A DNA stretch of 64,000 nucleotides, taken from NCBI GenBank assembly GCA_050084985.1, contig JBITNC010000002.1:17112001-17176000 (forward strand). Direction: 5' to 3'. Positions 44,796 to 55,331 of the stretch are shown one piece after another (position 1 is the stretch's first letter; each line of letters opens with the position of its first letter). The translations under genes were made by a program, and so were the position numbers. Source of the stretch: Nageia nagi. Lineage: Eukaryota > Pinophyta. The notes under the pieces are model-generated. The model made no database searches. It was not told the DNA's origin and worked only from the letters and a program-made list of their open reading frames with translations.

Positions 44796-45701
44796 ACTTT
44801 TGTTAGTGATGACAACTTCACCTCTAAGAGGCCCTTTTGTTGTATATAGTGTTGATTATGATATACCTCCGTGGTAAGTTTGCTCTGCATGAGAAACTTG
44901 TACATTTTATACCTCCATGGTAAGTTTGCTCTGCGTGAGAAACTTGTTGTACATTTTATACCTCCGTGGTAAGTTTGCTCTGTGTGAGAAACTTGTTGTA
45001 CATTTTATACCTCTATGGTAAGTTTACTCTACGTGAGAAACTTGTTGTACATTTTATACCTCCATGGTAAGTTTGCTCTGCGTGAGAAACTTGTTGTATA
45101 ATTTTTTGAGCATATAATTGATATACCTCCATGGTAAGTTTGCTCTGTGTGAGGAACTTCTTGTAAATTTTATAACTCCGTGGTAAGTTTGCTCTATGTG
45201 AGAAACTTATTGTACAATTTTTTATGCTCTATTAATAATCAACACATGTCTATATACAACAGGTGACTATGAGTGATGGCTTGGCATCTCCGTGATGACT
45301 TATAGTGCACCATTGATCAGTTATTTATAAGATGGCATTATTTGATTCTCTTATTTCAATATATGATGCATCTAACTGATTTTGTTCATGAGTTGCTTTT
45401 AGCATGCAGGATCTTCTTCAAAAATGCAGGTTACTCACCTTGTGTAAGCAAGCTCATGGAGACTCACATGTCAGCTTAAAGTTGATCGACTACTATGTAC
45501 AGTGAAACCAGTTGTGGTTAATGATTGTATTGTAAACCATTTTTTCAAATGGTAATGTAGTGAGTCTCAAACTAGTTCTCAAAAAGATTCTCAAATATGT
45601 AAATGTTCTCATCTCTGCTTGTATCTCTATGGAGGAGAACTCTCTCTGACTCTCTCTCTTCTCTCTTCTACGCTCTATCCCAATATTGCATTAAGGGGGA
45701 G
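44796..45701 (+). repeat. CopB 3' non-coding zone with seven ~49-bp tandem units and polypurine tract
   Basis: Units start ACCTCCGTGGTAAGTTTGC (and variants) at 44865, 44911, 44960, 45009, 45058, 45125 and 45174: spacing 46, 49, 49, 49, 67, 49. Each carries GTGAGAAACTTGTTGTACAT. The 67-bp spacing includes GCATAT..GATAT, as in the CopA units. Further on, ATTAAGGGGGA (45690-45700) is the polypurine tract next to the LTR. Confidence 0.85.
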
Positions 45702-46131
45702 TGTTAGAATTTGTAATGAAATATTGTGAATATCTAAACTCCTTGTAAATTCAATTAATCACTTAAAGGATATTTAGATACCTTAAGGGATTAATTAAAT
45801 TCCTTATTATGTAAACCTAACCTTACCCTTGGGTTAAAGGGAGGTTAGGGAGGTGCTCTCATGCTATAAATAGAGGGCCTCTCCTCTTGTAATGGCACTT
45901 AGTTTTTGAGTAAGATTACTCTACTAGTTTGTGTAGGAGAGAAAGGAATTGTAGTAAGAGGGTGCATAGTTTGAGAATTGAGATCTAGTTGTGGATGTAC
46001 TCCCAAGGAGGGAGGAACCACATTATATTGGTGTTATCTTGTGTGAATGGTGTTATTAGCTTGTAGATGTTGAATGATTGAGTTTTCTATAATCTTGGAC
46101 CTTGAGGATTAGAGTAGATCTAATTCCTTTA
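45702..46131 (+). repeat. CopB 3' LTR
   Basis: 430 bp, starting TGTTAGAATTTG, TATA box at 45865-45872. It ends CCTTTA where the 5' copy ends CCTTCA; that terminal change is one of only six differences I count. AGGGG follows. Confidence 0.92.
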
Positions 46132-46136
46132 AGGGG

Positions 46137-46850
46137 AGCCATCATACCCAATTCATAGGTTATGCTAAAGCAAAATAATGTAAATATGTTTCCAAGCATT
46201 TGTTGATAATCTTTATCTAACCATCAGTTTGTGGGTGATATGCTGAGCTCATGTTTAGTTGGGTACCTTGCAATTTAAAATGCTCTTACCAAAAATGACT
46301 TGTAAAAGTGGGATTACGATCACTGATAATCATCTCTGGCATGCCATGTAGTTTAAAAATTATGTCCAAGAATAATTATGCCATTGTCACTACTTTGTAG
46401 GGATGGGCCAATGAACCAAAATGAGCATACTTGGATAACCGATCAACCACCACTAGAATAACTGATTTACCATGAGATTTAGGAAGGCCTTCAATGAAAT
46501 CCATTGAGATATTAGTCCATGTTTAAGTAGGTATGGGAAGAGGTTGAAGGAGTCCTAGAGTACCCACTGTCTCACCCTTTTATCGTTGACATACATCACA
46601 AGCTACTATAAATTGCTTAATATCCAATTTCATACCTATCCAATAGAATGATCGTGCCACTCGCTTATAAGTTGTTAAAAATCCATTATGCCCTAATGTA
46701 GGTGTGGAATGCAATTTGGCAAGTATTTCTAATTTAAATTTTAAAGGATATGGTAGCAAAATTTGACCTTTGAATCTCAAAATACCATCATGCCATGTAT
46801 GGTGTGGTTTACTCGTGGGGTCTTGAGTGATATGTTTTAACAATTCTTGG
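46137..46850 (-). pseudogene. Gypsy integrase N-terminal zinc domain and core (proximal half)
   Basis: The open piece 46580-46843 includes LHSTPTLGHNGFLTTYKRV and FIVACDVCQR, the HHCC zinc region. The core follows: [20 protein letters not shown] and [18 protein letters not shown] (about 46290-46320). Near 46190-46210 the usual HPQTDGQTE reads H-P-Q-T-D-G-stop-I-K, so the catalytic Glu is apparently Lys. CopB interrupts 20-30 residues later. Confidence 0.8.
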
Positions 46851-48060
46851 GTGGAACTATCCTCTACCCACTCTTATTTAATTTTATCCAACCATTGAGG
46901 TATAGGATATGAAAGAGCTTGCAGTGCTACTTGATCTTCAAATTTTTTGAACAAAGCATCGAAAATAATATTCTCCTTACCTTTACAGTATACTACCTCA
47001 TAATCATACCCCAATAGTTTGGTTACCCATTTTTGTTGCTCAGGCATAGAAATGCATTGCTCAATGAAAAATTTCAAACTATGATGATTTATGAGGATGA
47101 TGAAATGGCGATTGATGAGATATGGTCTCCAACATTGAACTGCATGAATGATGGTAAGCATTTCTTTTTCATAAGTGGATTTACCCAATTTTTTTCCAAA
47201 GAGTGCTCTAATAGTGAATACTAAGGGATGCCCTTCCTGCATTACTACTACCCCAATTCCTACTCCACAAGCATCACTTTCTATCATAAAAGTTTTAGTA
47301 AAATCTAGCATTATTAATATCAGGGTGGGACACATCGCCTCTTGAGCTTAAGGAAAGTTGCCTCAGCTTGAGGGGACCATTGGAATGCATTCTTTTTCAA
47401 CAACATGGTTAAAGGTGCTGTAATCTTGCCATAATCCTTCACAAATTTTCTATAATAGCCTCTCAACCTTGAGAATCCTCAAAAAAATTTCAAATATGTA
47501 GGAATAGACCAATTTTGCATGTCAGTAATCTTTTATGGATCCACCTTAACTCCCTCTTTGGATATAACATGGCCTAAGTAGTCAATTTCCCTCTTACTGA
47601 ATGAACATTTTGATTTTTTGGCATATAGCTAGTGTTCCTTTAAGATTTGTAAGGTTTGGTCAACATGTGTCATATGTTCTTTTCATGTCTTACTGTAGAT
47701 CAAGATATCATCAAAGAAAACTAAAATGAATTTCCTAAGGAATGGATGAAACACCTAATTCATTAAACTTTGAAGCATGAATGGAGCATTTATGAGGCCA
47801 AAAGGAATGACCAAGAAATCATAATGGCCCTCATGAGTGCAAAATACAATTTTCAGTATATCCTTCTCCTTGAGGTGGATTTGGTGATACCCAGATTGCA
47901 AGTCCAACTTGGAAAAATATATTACCCCATGTAGTTCATCTAATGATTCATCAATGACTAGGATGGGAAATTTGTCCTTGATGGTAATTTTGTTGAGGGC
48001 CCTGAAATCCACACACATATGCTAGGAACCATATTTATTACAAACTAATATAATTGGAGA
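46851..48060 (-). pseudogene. Gypsy reverse transcriptase and RNase H
   Basis: RT: open piece 47755-48018 with [31 protein letters not shown] and [13 protein letters not shown]. The catalytic FFDD in KFILVFFDDILIYSK is intact (47693-47740). RNase H: open piece 46874-47335 with FMIESDACGVGIGVVVMQEG, YEKEMLTIIHAVQCWRPYL, and DYEVVYCKGKENIIFDAL, typical of gypsy Pol. Stops separate RT from RNase H. Overall among the better preserved domains in the window. Confidence 0.85.
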
Positions 48061-48825
48061 AGAGTATGGGCTTACGTTATGTCAAATTACTCCTACATCC
48101 AATAATTCCTTAACTAATTTTTCAATTTCATTTTTTTGTAAACAAGGATAATGATAAGGATGAATGTTTTCTAGGTGACTTTCTAGCACCAGCTGGATAG
48201 CATGATCATGTGATTGCTTAGGTGGTAAGCCCCTTGGTTCCTCAAAGGTACTTGAATGCTTACTTAAGATGGGCTACAGATCCTTATGCTCTATGATTTC
48301 AGATTCAGAGATTGATAAAGAGTATAACTGTGCTAGCATCCCTTTTCCAATTTTTTGTAGGATCTTTTCCATGCGATGTGAGCTCACAATTTGTATAGAT
48401 ACACCCTGTAATCCCCTAAGAGTATGCTCTTGTTCATATATTTTGAAACTCATCCATAGCTTTACAAAATTCCACTATATAGTGCCCAAATTCCTCAAGC
48501 ATTGTACCCTAAAACTATATCACATCCCCCATGTGGTAAAGCGTACATGTCACTTTTCAAATTATAGTGGTCCATGCTTAGTTTGATAGTGTGACATGTG
48601 CCTTTACATGCTATTTTTCCTCCATCACCAACCATAACCTCAAAATTATTTATAGGGTGGATGTAATAGTCAGTAACCTTAGCCACTCATGGATCAATGA
48701 AATTATGAGTACTTCCTGAATCCAACAATATTATGAGAGGGCATTTTTTAGGGGTGGTAATTCCTGCCAATGCATTGTAAGAGATAACTGGGGCCTCCTC
48801 ATCTAAAATTTCTTCTATAGCCTCT
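48061..48825 (-). pseudogene. Gypsy aspartic protease and RT linker
   Basis: The minus-strand frame reads LLDSGSTHNFIDP (about 48692-48730), the catalytic D-S-G of retropepsins, then KVTDYYIHPINNFEVMVGDG, C-K-G-T-C, MYALPHGGCDIVLGYNA (from 48495), the usual protease C-terminal L-G-x-D-I-V-L-G. The linker 48061-48490 has many stops, for example the normally conserved W-L after GYNA. Confidence 0.8.
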
Positions 48826-49590
48826 TTAGGTGACTCTCATATTTCTCTTCACTAGGAGCATTAGCATCAAGCAAATATAACTTTTGTTATGTACAACGAT
48901 AACCACGAACAAATTTCTCATCACAATTATAGCACAAGCCTTTCTTTTAATGCTCTTCATTTCTTTCCACATCAACTTATTAGCTTGCATTATGCAATTT
49001 GATGGTGGGGCACTTGTGTTATTAGAGGAATGGGTAATATTATATGTTTTGATGAATGGAGGTCTTGCATTTCGATGATGAGCATTGGCTTTATCTTTAG
49101 CAAGCTTTGGCAAGGTAATAGCATCTATCATAGTTTTGGGATTAAACATTTTGACCTCAGATTTAATCTCTTCCTTTAAGCCATTGATAAAATAACTTAT
49201 GAAAAATGCATCATCCAACACCTCTGTGTGATTTGCCAATTTCTCAAATTGATTTTGGTATTCCTTGACTATTGTAGTTTGATGTAACTTGGTCAATGCC
49301 CCTGTGAAGTCTTCATAGTCACTAGGACCAAAATAAATTAATAATTACTGAGTGAATTCATACCATGAAGGAGTAGGATGTGTTTTGGAGTACCACTGGT
49401 GCCATTGGAGAGCCTCACAATCCAAATGAAAAGATGCCATGCGCACCTTCAAATCCTCTAGGATTTGGTTTAATGTGAAATACTGTCTAGCTTTGTAAAT
49501 CCAGCCATTGGGATTATCTCCATCAAATTAAGGAAAATCCAATTTGGTTATGTGGGGAAGAATGAACCCACCTCATTGGCTTTGAAAATT
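48826..49590 (-). pseudogene. Gypsy gag
   Basis: Minus-strand cues: KLDFP-x-FDGDNPNGWIYKAR (about 49500-49565), the gypsy Gag opening, then MASFHLDCEALQWHQW, and an open piece 48826-49296 with VKEYQNQFEKLANH, FFISYFINGLKEEIKSEVKM and a basic tail. In a shifted frame a zinc-knuckle-like C-N-C-D-E-K-F-V-R-G-Y-R-C lies near 48880-48925. Gag would coat element RNA. Broken by frameshifts and at least one stop near 49350. Confidence 0.8.
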
Positions 49591-50596
49591 ATGATGATAC
49601 CCTTATGGATTTCCTTATTGCCTTAATTGTTATGAATTGGATGCATTATTGGTGTGATTGAGACTTAGTTGAACATTATCACATTTACTATCAAGGTTTG
49701 TATTTGTGTTTGTATTTATAGAATTTTTGCTCTAAATGTACTGGTAAGTGTATTTGCCATTTATTAGATCATAGTTTGAAATGTCATCATGATAGGATCA
49801 ACTTGTGTTGCTATTTAGGATCTTGTTTTAGGTGCCATTTTCGAAAATTGCTATTTCTAAAGCTGATATTTCTAAAAACTACTATTTTTAGAAGTGCTCA
49901 AAAAAGTGTATGGTTGTAATATATCAAAATGATTAGCTCAAAAAGACGATCACAATGGGCTAGGTCTCCCAATGGACTCTTTTTTCTTTTCTTTTTTTTA
50001 CGTTTATGGGTTTATCTGCTCTTGTTAAAAATTATTGAAATGGAATAGATTTTTAGTTATTTTGCTCTAAAGTTTCTGCTATCTCTGAACAACTATTTTT
50101 GGTAGCTTTGAAAAATTGCCTATCATAAATTTTGATTCTCGAATCAAGGTTTTTATGTGAAGGAATGAATTTAGGGTAAGGATTATCTGCTTAATAGGCT
50201 TGTCTAAACACCCCTCCTATCCAACTTTCGCAAGGAAAGAGGTTGCAAAGATGGCTTTTGTGATAAGTAAATTTCCAATAGCACTTGCTGGTGCACTATA
50301 ATTTATAGATGATCGGCACAACTTCCTACCTAGTTTTCATTTATAACCTATATAGTCTTCGATATACCTTTCGATATGTGGAGTCCAATTCCATGTAGGG
50401 TTTTATCTGAGGCCTGGGTATTGGTGCAGAGTTTTTTGCACCTCACTTCACATAACTTTATGGGTAAATGTGCTTAGCCAAAAATGATAGATCCTCCTGG
50501 ATATTTTAAAACCTCCAGTATAGGGTTTCTAGCCTAGACCTCTAAATTTTTTTTTTCCTACAATAGAATGGCCCAAGAAAGGGCTTTGATGCTAGA
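49591..50596 (-). other. Gypsy leader and primer-binding site
   Basis: The minus-strand LTR end is followed by TAGCATCAAAGCCC (50582-50595), a diverged initiator-Met-type site (TGGTATCA.AGC). The remaining ~1 kb to gag has no recognised coding motif. Confidence 0.55.
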
Positions 50597-51006
50597 TGTT
50601 ACAATACTACAATTATGAAAAAGGGAAATATTGTAGAAATGAAATGAATATTGACTTGAATAGGAAAATGATAACTATCTATTAGAAAATAATAGAGCAT
50701 GTACTGGTAATAGAACATAAAATAACATCAAATAGCAGATAAATATAGGATTTTATTGAATAGTAATAGAATCATAGGTCACTTTGAGGGGGCTACGTCC
50801 TTACAAATCCAAAGATGAAAAATAATATTTCCCAATGCCTTTCTCCACATATTTTCATCTATTTATATTAAACTAACCCTAACCCTAATAGTAATGCAAA
50901 ATTAGGCCCCACCCTTACAATCACAATATTATGGTTTACAATACAGGTCCACCATTTAATAAAATACTATTACTGACACTAAATGTAAGGATGTGAGATC
51001 CTAATA
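50597..51006 (-). repeat. Gypsy 5' LTR
   Basis: On the plus strand runs TGTTACAATACTAC to ATCCTAATA; followed by GAGGC. It contains AACCCTAACCCTAATAG (also in the partner LTR), a short telomere-like word that is not a telomere array. Confidence 0.85.
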
Positions 51007-51173
51007 GAGGCTCCAATTTTTCTATGTAAGAATACTTCATGGAGTAGCATGGAGAGTAGAAACTAGTACTAGAATCTTCTTATAGAGTGATAGGATCTCC
51101 ATATGGCCAATGACTACCTTTAGTTCTTCCAAGTTGGGAAATTTCTTTAAGTATAATCAAATGATGTTACTAT

Positions 51174-51620
51174 TGTTAGAATTTGTAATGTAATATTGTG
51201 AAATATTTTTCTTTAATGTAAATTCACTTAATGCTTAAAGTATATTTAGATACCTCAAAGCATCAAGGGAATAAAAATAGAAAAATCTTTAACCTTACCC
51301 TTGTATAAAAGGGATGTTAAAGAGTAGGTTTCATATTATAAATAGAGGTGTACCCCCCCTCTCATTGTAATATAGTTTAGAAGAAGAATTATGATATAGG
51401 TTTAGGGTTTGGAGAGATTGGAAAAGATTTTATAAGAGAGGTCCTTGAGAATAAGAAGATCTTAGTTAGTGGATGTACTCCCAAGGAGGGAGGAACCACT
51501 TTATATCTTGTGTCCTTTGTGAGATTGGTTTCTGTTATTATGCTATTGTGTTGATGTTGTGAGTGTCTTCTTGAGATCTTGGTAGACTAGAAATTAATTT
51601 AGAAAGGATTAATTTCATCA
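51174..51620 (+). repeat. Solo copia LTR of the CopA/CopB family
   Basis: Begins TGTTAGAATTTGTAATGTAATATTGTG, nearly as in CopB, with TATAAATA at 51337-51344 and TGTACTCCCAAGGAGGGAGG at about 51473. It ends near GGATTAATTTCATCA. No primer-binding site follows and no polypurine tract precedes, so the internal part is gone, presumably through LTR-LTR recombination. The exact 3' end and duplication are unclear. Confidence 0.75.
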
Positions 51621-52254
51621 CTTTTCATTATCGTTGATCTCTAATTTTGAAATATGGTAAAGCAACTTTCTAGAGATTAAGGCTTACCTTTTTATGGATC
51701 ATGTAGGACCAACATTATTCTCATGTGGGACATTGAGTTCTTTCTCAATTAAAGTCATAAGAAATAATATTTTCCATGTGAATGAAGATTTTATTTAAAA
51801 AATAGAAAGACTATAACCTTCATTAGAGTTTTAGCTTAGGTATGCAAAAAAAAAAGTTATTACTTCTAGATATATATATATGCTATCCTAGTGAGGTTAG
51901 ATATATCATACACCACACCTCATGCAAAAGATAAAATGAGAAATCTTGTAGGTATGGGACGAAGGCGTGACTTACATAATTGATATTTTGAAAAGGCTAA
52001 TTCCTTTTGAAATAAAAAATTCTAATATAACTCTTTGTAAAGGGAAATGTAAAAGAAAACTGAATTGAAAGTAAATCCTATCTTATCAAGGTGATACACC
52101 ATGAGGAGGATTATCTGCTAAATTCATAAAACACATTAATAATTAAGTAATTTTAGAATGAACACACCCTTATATTTTTAGATGAAATATTTATGTGATT
52201 TAAAGCTACACAAAGTAATGTGATCAAATATTATACATACCTCCTTATATCACT
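51621..52254. other. No gene seen
   Basis: AT-rich sequence with a poly-A run (51846-51855) and a short TA tract (51872-51882). No domain or terminal repeat recognised. Confidence 0.4.
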
Positions 52255-54440
52255 ATACCAAAAATGAGCTTTGGAGGTGGGAGATTTGAGGCAGTTTAAG
52301 TGTGAGGTTTTTTAATTAGCTCATTTTTAGATTTTAATGGTGGTTTTTATAGGGTAATTTTTAAACACCCCCCTAAATCATAAGGAGGTAGATAAAATTT
52401 TCCCTCAATGTCAATAAAAAATAATGATAAAACCCATACAGGGAACTTAGGTGAGTACTTGTAACATTTCAAGTCTTTTAATAAGAGAAGCCAAGGGGGT
52501 AGAGAACTTAGCTTGTACTATTTTGAGTTGAGAGGGTTAAAGCACTTGGAGAGAGAGTGTCAAGTCGAGTTAAATGAGTTGAGAAAAGTTGAACTGAGAG
52601 GGTTTTTAAGAGCATCCAACAGGTATTCCTCTATGAAACTTATCAAGCAATTACTATGCTTCTAGAATCAAATTTATAGGATTTTTTTTCATAAAAATCC
52701 ATTTTGTATGTATCCTGCAATCATTGCATACCATGAAATTGTGTTTGCATCATGCATCTTGTTAACCAAACATTTTTTGGGCCTTGCGTATTCTTCTATA
52801 TTTTGCATACATATCTATCAAGGTATTAAAAATCATACCATTCAATTTACAAGCACTAAGTAAAAACATGCATACACCCAATTCAAGTTCTATGGGTATT
52901 TTGATAATGAAGTTCAAAGCTCCCTTAAGATAGGCATGGCTAATAAGGTCAATAATGAGTGTATACTAATTCATCCTAGGAATAATGTAATAAGATTCCC
53001 TCATGTTGTAAGAGTTTATTCTGTATTTTGCATACATGTCTATCAGGGCATTCAAAACCATAACATTCAATTTACAAGCACCAAGCATACACATCCACAC
53101 ACCCAATTCAAGTTTTAAGGGTATTTTGGAAATGAAGTTCAAAGCTCCCTTAAGATAGCTTACATGGACAAGAAGGTCAACAATGCATGTATAATTATTC
53201 ACACAAGGAATAATGCAATAAGAGTCCCTCATTTTGTAAGTGGTTCTTTCATATTTTTCATACATGTCTATCAAGGCATTTAAAACCACAAAATTTGATT
53301 TACAAGCATCGATTAGACGCATCCATACACCCAATTTAGGTTTTATGGGTATTTTGACAATGAAGTTTAAAGATCCCTCTGATAGCTTGCATGGCTAAGA
53401 AGGTCAACAATGTATGTATAATTATTCATCTCAAGAATAGTGCAATAAGAATTCCTCATGTTGTAAGGGTTTATTTTATATTTTCCATACATGTCTATCA
53501 GGGCATTCCAAACCACAACATTCAACTTACAAGCACCAAGTAGACACATTCATACACCCAATTCATGTTTTATGGATATTTTGGAAATGAAATTCAAAGC
53601 TCCCTTAGGATAGCCTACACAACCAAGAAATACAAAAATGCATATATAATGATTTATATTAAGAATAATACAATAAGAGACCCTCATGTTGTAAGGGTTT
53701 ATTTCATATTTTGCATACATATATATTAGGGTATTCAAAATTACAACATTCGATTTAAAAGCACCAAGTAGACACATCCACACACCCAATTCATTTTTAT
53801 GAGTATTTTGACAATGAAGTTCAAAGCTCCCTTAGGATAGGTTGCATAACCAAGAAGGTCAATAATGCATGTACAATTATTCATCCTATGAATAATACAA
53901 TAAGAATCCTTGATGTTATAAGTATTTGTTTCATATTTTGCATTCATATCTATTAGGGCATTCAAAATTATAATATTTGATTTACAAGCACTAAGTAGAC
54001 ATATCCACACACATAATTCAGATATTATGGTTATTTTGACAATGAAGTTCAAAACTCCCTCCGGATAGCCTACACAACCAAGAAGGTCAATAATGCATAT
54101 TTAATGATTCATCCCAAGAATAATACAATAAGAGTCACTCATTCTATTAAAATCTTTACAAACCTCATCCATTAGACCTACATGGTTGCATGCAAGTATG
54201 ACACATACAAAGGTTATATTGTTAGGGTTGGTTCCCAAGTGCTTCATCAAATCAAAGATTTTGAAAGTACAACATAAGATGCAACATATTTAGTGCATAT
54301 ATTGCAATCATTGCATTCCATAAAATTATATTGCATCATGTTAGAGAATTTCAAAAAACCCATTTTATGCATATCTTATGATCATTGTAGCCTATGAAAT
54401 TGTGTTTGCATCATGCATCTTGTTAAACAATTTTTAATCC
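52255..54440 (-). pseudogene. PPR pseudogene with tandemly amplified coding unit
   Basis: On the minus strand: a PPR motif remnant (KMHDANTIS..., 54290-54430), then NITFVCVILACNHVGLMDE (54163-54219) and IDLLG, as at the C-terminal end of plant PPR proteins. Next come about six copies of a ~228-bp unit, then another motif, HDANTISWYAMIAGYIQNGF (52690-52765). Each unit reads roughly YTCIVDLLG..YPKGALNFI, then LGVWMCLLGACKLNVVV, then LNALIDMYAKYEIN and MRDSYCII. Open stretches of 60-122 codons survive (52966-53334, 53367-53549, 53550-53789, 53741-54052). No targeting peptide, start or DYW domain. The 3' flank matches the repeat at 8330-9005. Confidence 0.75.
52780..54140 (-). repeat. Tandem array, ~228-bp period (about six units)
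   Basis: The anchor CCCAATT (or CATAATT) on the plus strand recurs at 52877, 53102, 53330, 53557, 53785 and 54012, giving periods 225, 228, 227, 228 and 227. The period equals 76 codons, so the unit can be read through in frame. Units differ by substitutions and a few indels. Confidence 0.9.
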
Positions 54441-54559
54441 TTGTGTATTTAAATTAATCCTTGCAATATTTAACATCTTACTAGATTAAATGCATGTTAT
54501 ACTTCCATAGTATCTTATTTCTCAATGTTGATATGTGCTTGTAGTTGGAAATTACCAGC

Positions 54560-55331
54560 TTGACAATATTCAAAGTGGCACTATTTTCAAAAAATCAAAA
54601 ACAAAGAAACAACAACTAGTTGAGGATATTTCAATAAATAAGGAACCAAGAACATATAAGTTTAATGTTGGTATGTATTTAAAATTTGATAATATTATTT
54701 AATATTAGTTGATATGCGCATATTAAAATTGATTGTGGTTCTTTGGCGACTATGGTATATTGTAGAAACTTTGAACACTAGATTCATACAATGGAGTTTA
54801 GTGAATGAATTAACTGTAAAAGATGCAAGTCATTACAATATAATTGAATCTAATTGCGAGAATGGTCTATATTTATTTAATGATTTTTATCCAACAAGGT
54901 TGAAGTTATTTTGGTCAATGAGGCTGACATGTTTGGGTTAGTGAGGTTGATAAAGTTGAGGTCGACAATGCTTTATCTAATGAAGAAGATATGCATACCA
55001 CATAAGAAATTTACCCCTAATGTTGGTTACTCATAGTTATCATTCTATATTCCATAATGATGTTTGGATGTACCTAATGAGGTCATCACACAATTCAAAA
55101 CATAAAAAATGAAAAATGAGATGTCTCGTAAAATTATCAATAAATTTGAGTAATACAAATAAGGTGGAGCTCAAGACCAATCTTCATGGACAACCCATTG
55201 GAAAAAATACCATGAATTTTTCATCTTATTTGGGGATGATAGCAAGGGAGCTTGTCCCTATGACCTATAAAGACTGGAAAGCAATCCTACATGAACTTAA
55301 AAATGATTTTTGGGCAATGGTTAAGGTAACT
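54560..55331 (+). pseudogene. CACTA (En/Spm)-type transposon protein fragment, probable
   Basis: The last piece (55116-55334) reads NLHGQPIGKNTMNFSSYLGM then ARELVPMTYKDWKAILHELK. This resembles the conserved segment of CACTA-associated plant proteins: x-x-G-Q-P-I-G...S-x-L-G-x-L-A-R-x-x-V-P-I-x-x-x-x-W-x-x-x-P-x-E-L-K. Upstream frames at 54560-54680 (Lys-rich) and 54714-54941 may belong to the same gene but show no diagnostic motif. No CACTA termini or transposase catalytic region found. The call rests on one ~60-residue block. Confidence 0.45.

Larger units (their letters stand above)
38347..46131 (+). mobile_element. CopB: young, gag-deleted Ty1/copia element nested in the gypsy integrase
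   Basis: LTRs at 38347-38776 and 45702-46131 are each 430 bp and differ at only six positions in my alignment, all transitions. AGGGG flanks both sides (38342-38346; 46132-46136). The host integrase frame joins across it (WWLP / LAEW). At 7.8 kb it is long because of a 2.9-kb leader carrying a PPR fragment and a 0.9-kb 3' non-coding tail with tandem repeats. Gag capsid and zinc knuckle are missing and pol has many stops, so it must have been copied using proteins from another element. Confidence 0.92.
37240..51006 (-). mobile_element. Ty3/gypsy chromovirus with both LTRs, split by CopB
   Basis: LTRs at 37240-37650 and 50597-51006 (about 410 bp each) are flanked by perfect 5-bp duplications GAGGC (37235-37239 and 51007-51011). 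On the minus strand the order is gag, PR, RT, RNase H, integrase, chromodomain, which defines Ty3/gypsy. CopB with its own AGGGG duplication interrupts the integrase core. Removing it leaves about 5.98 kb, a normal length. LTRs differ at about a tenth of positions by eye, far more than the CopB LTRs, in agreement with the nesting order. Confidence 0.9.

Noticed and set aside
52255-54140. CRISPR-like or satellite array
   Set aside because: Units are contiguous without spacers, about 228 bp, coding-derived and in a plant context; a tandem coding duplication explains them.
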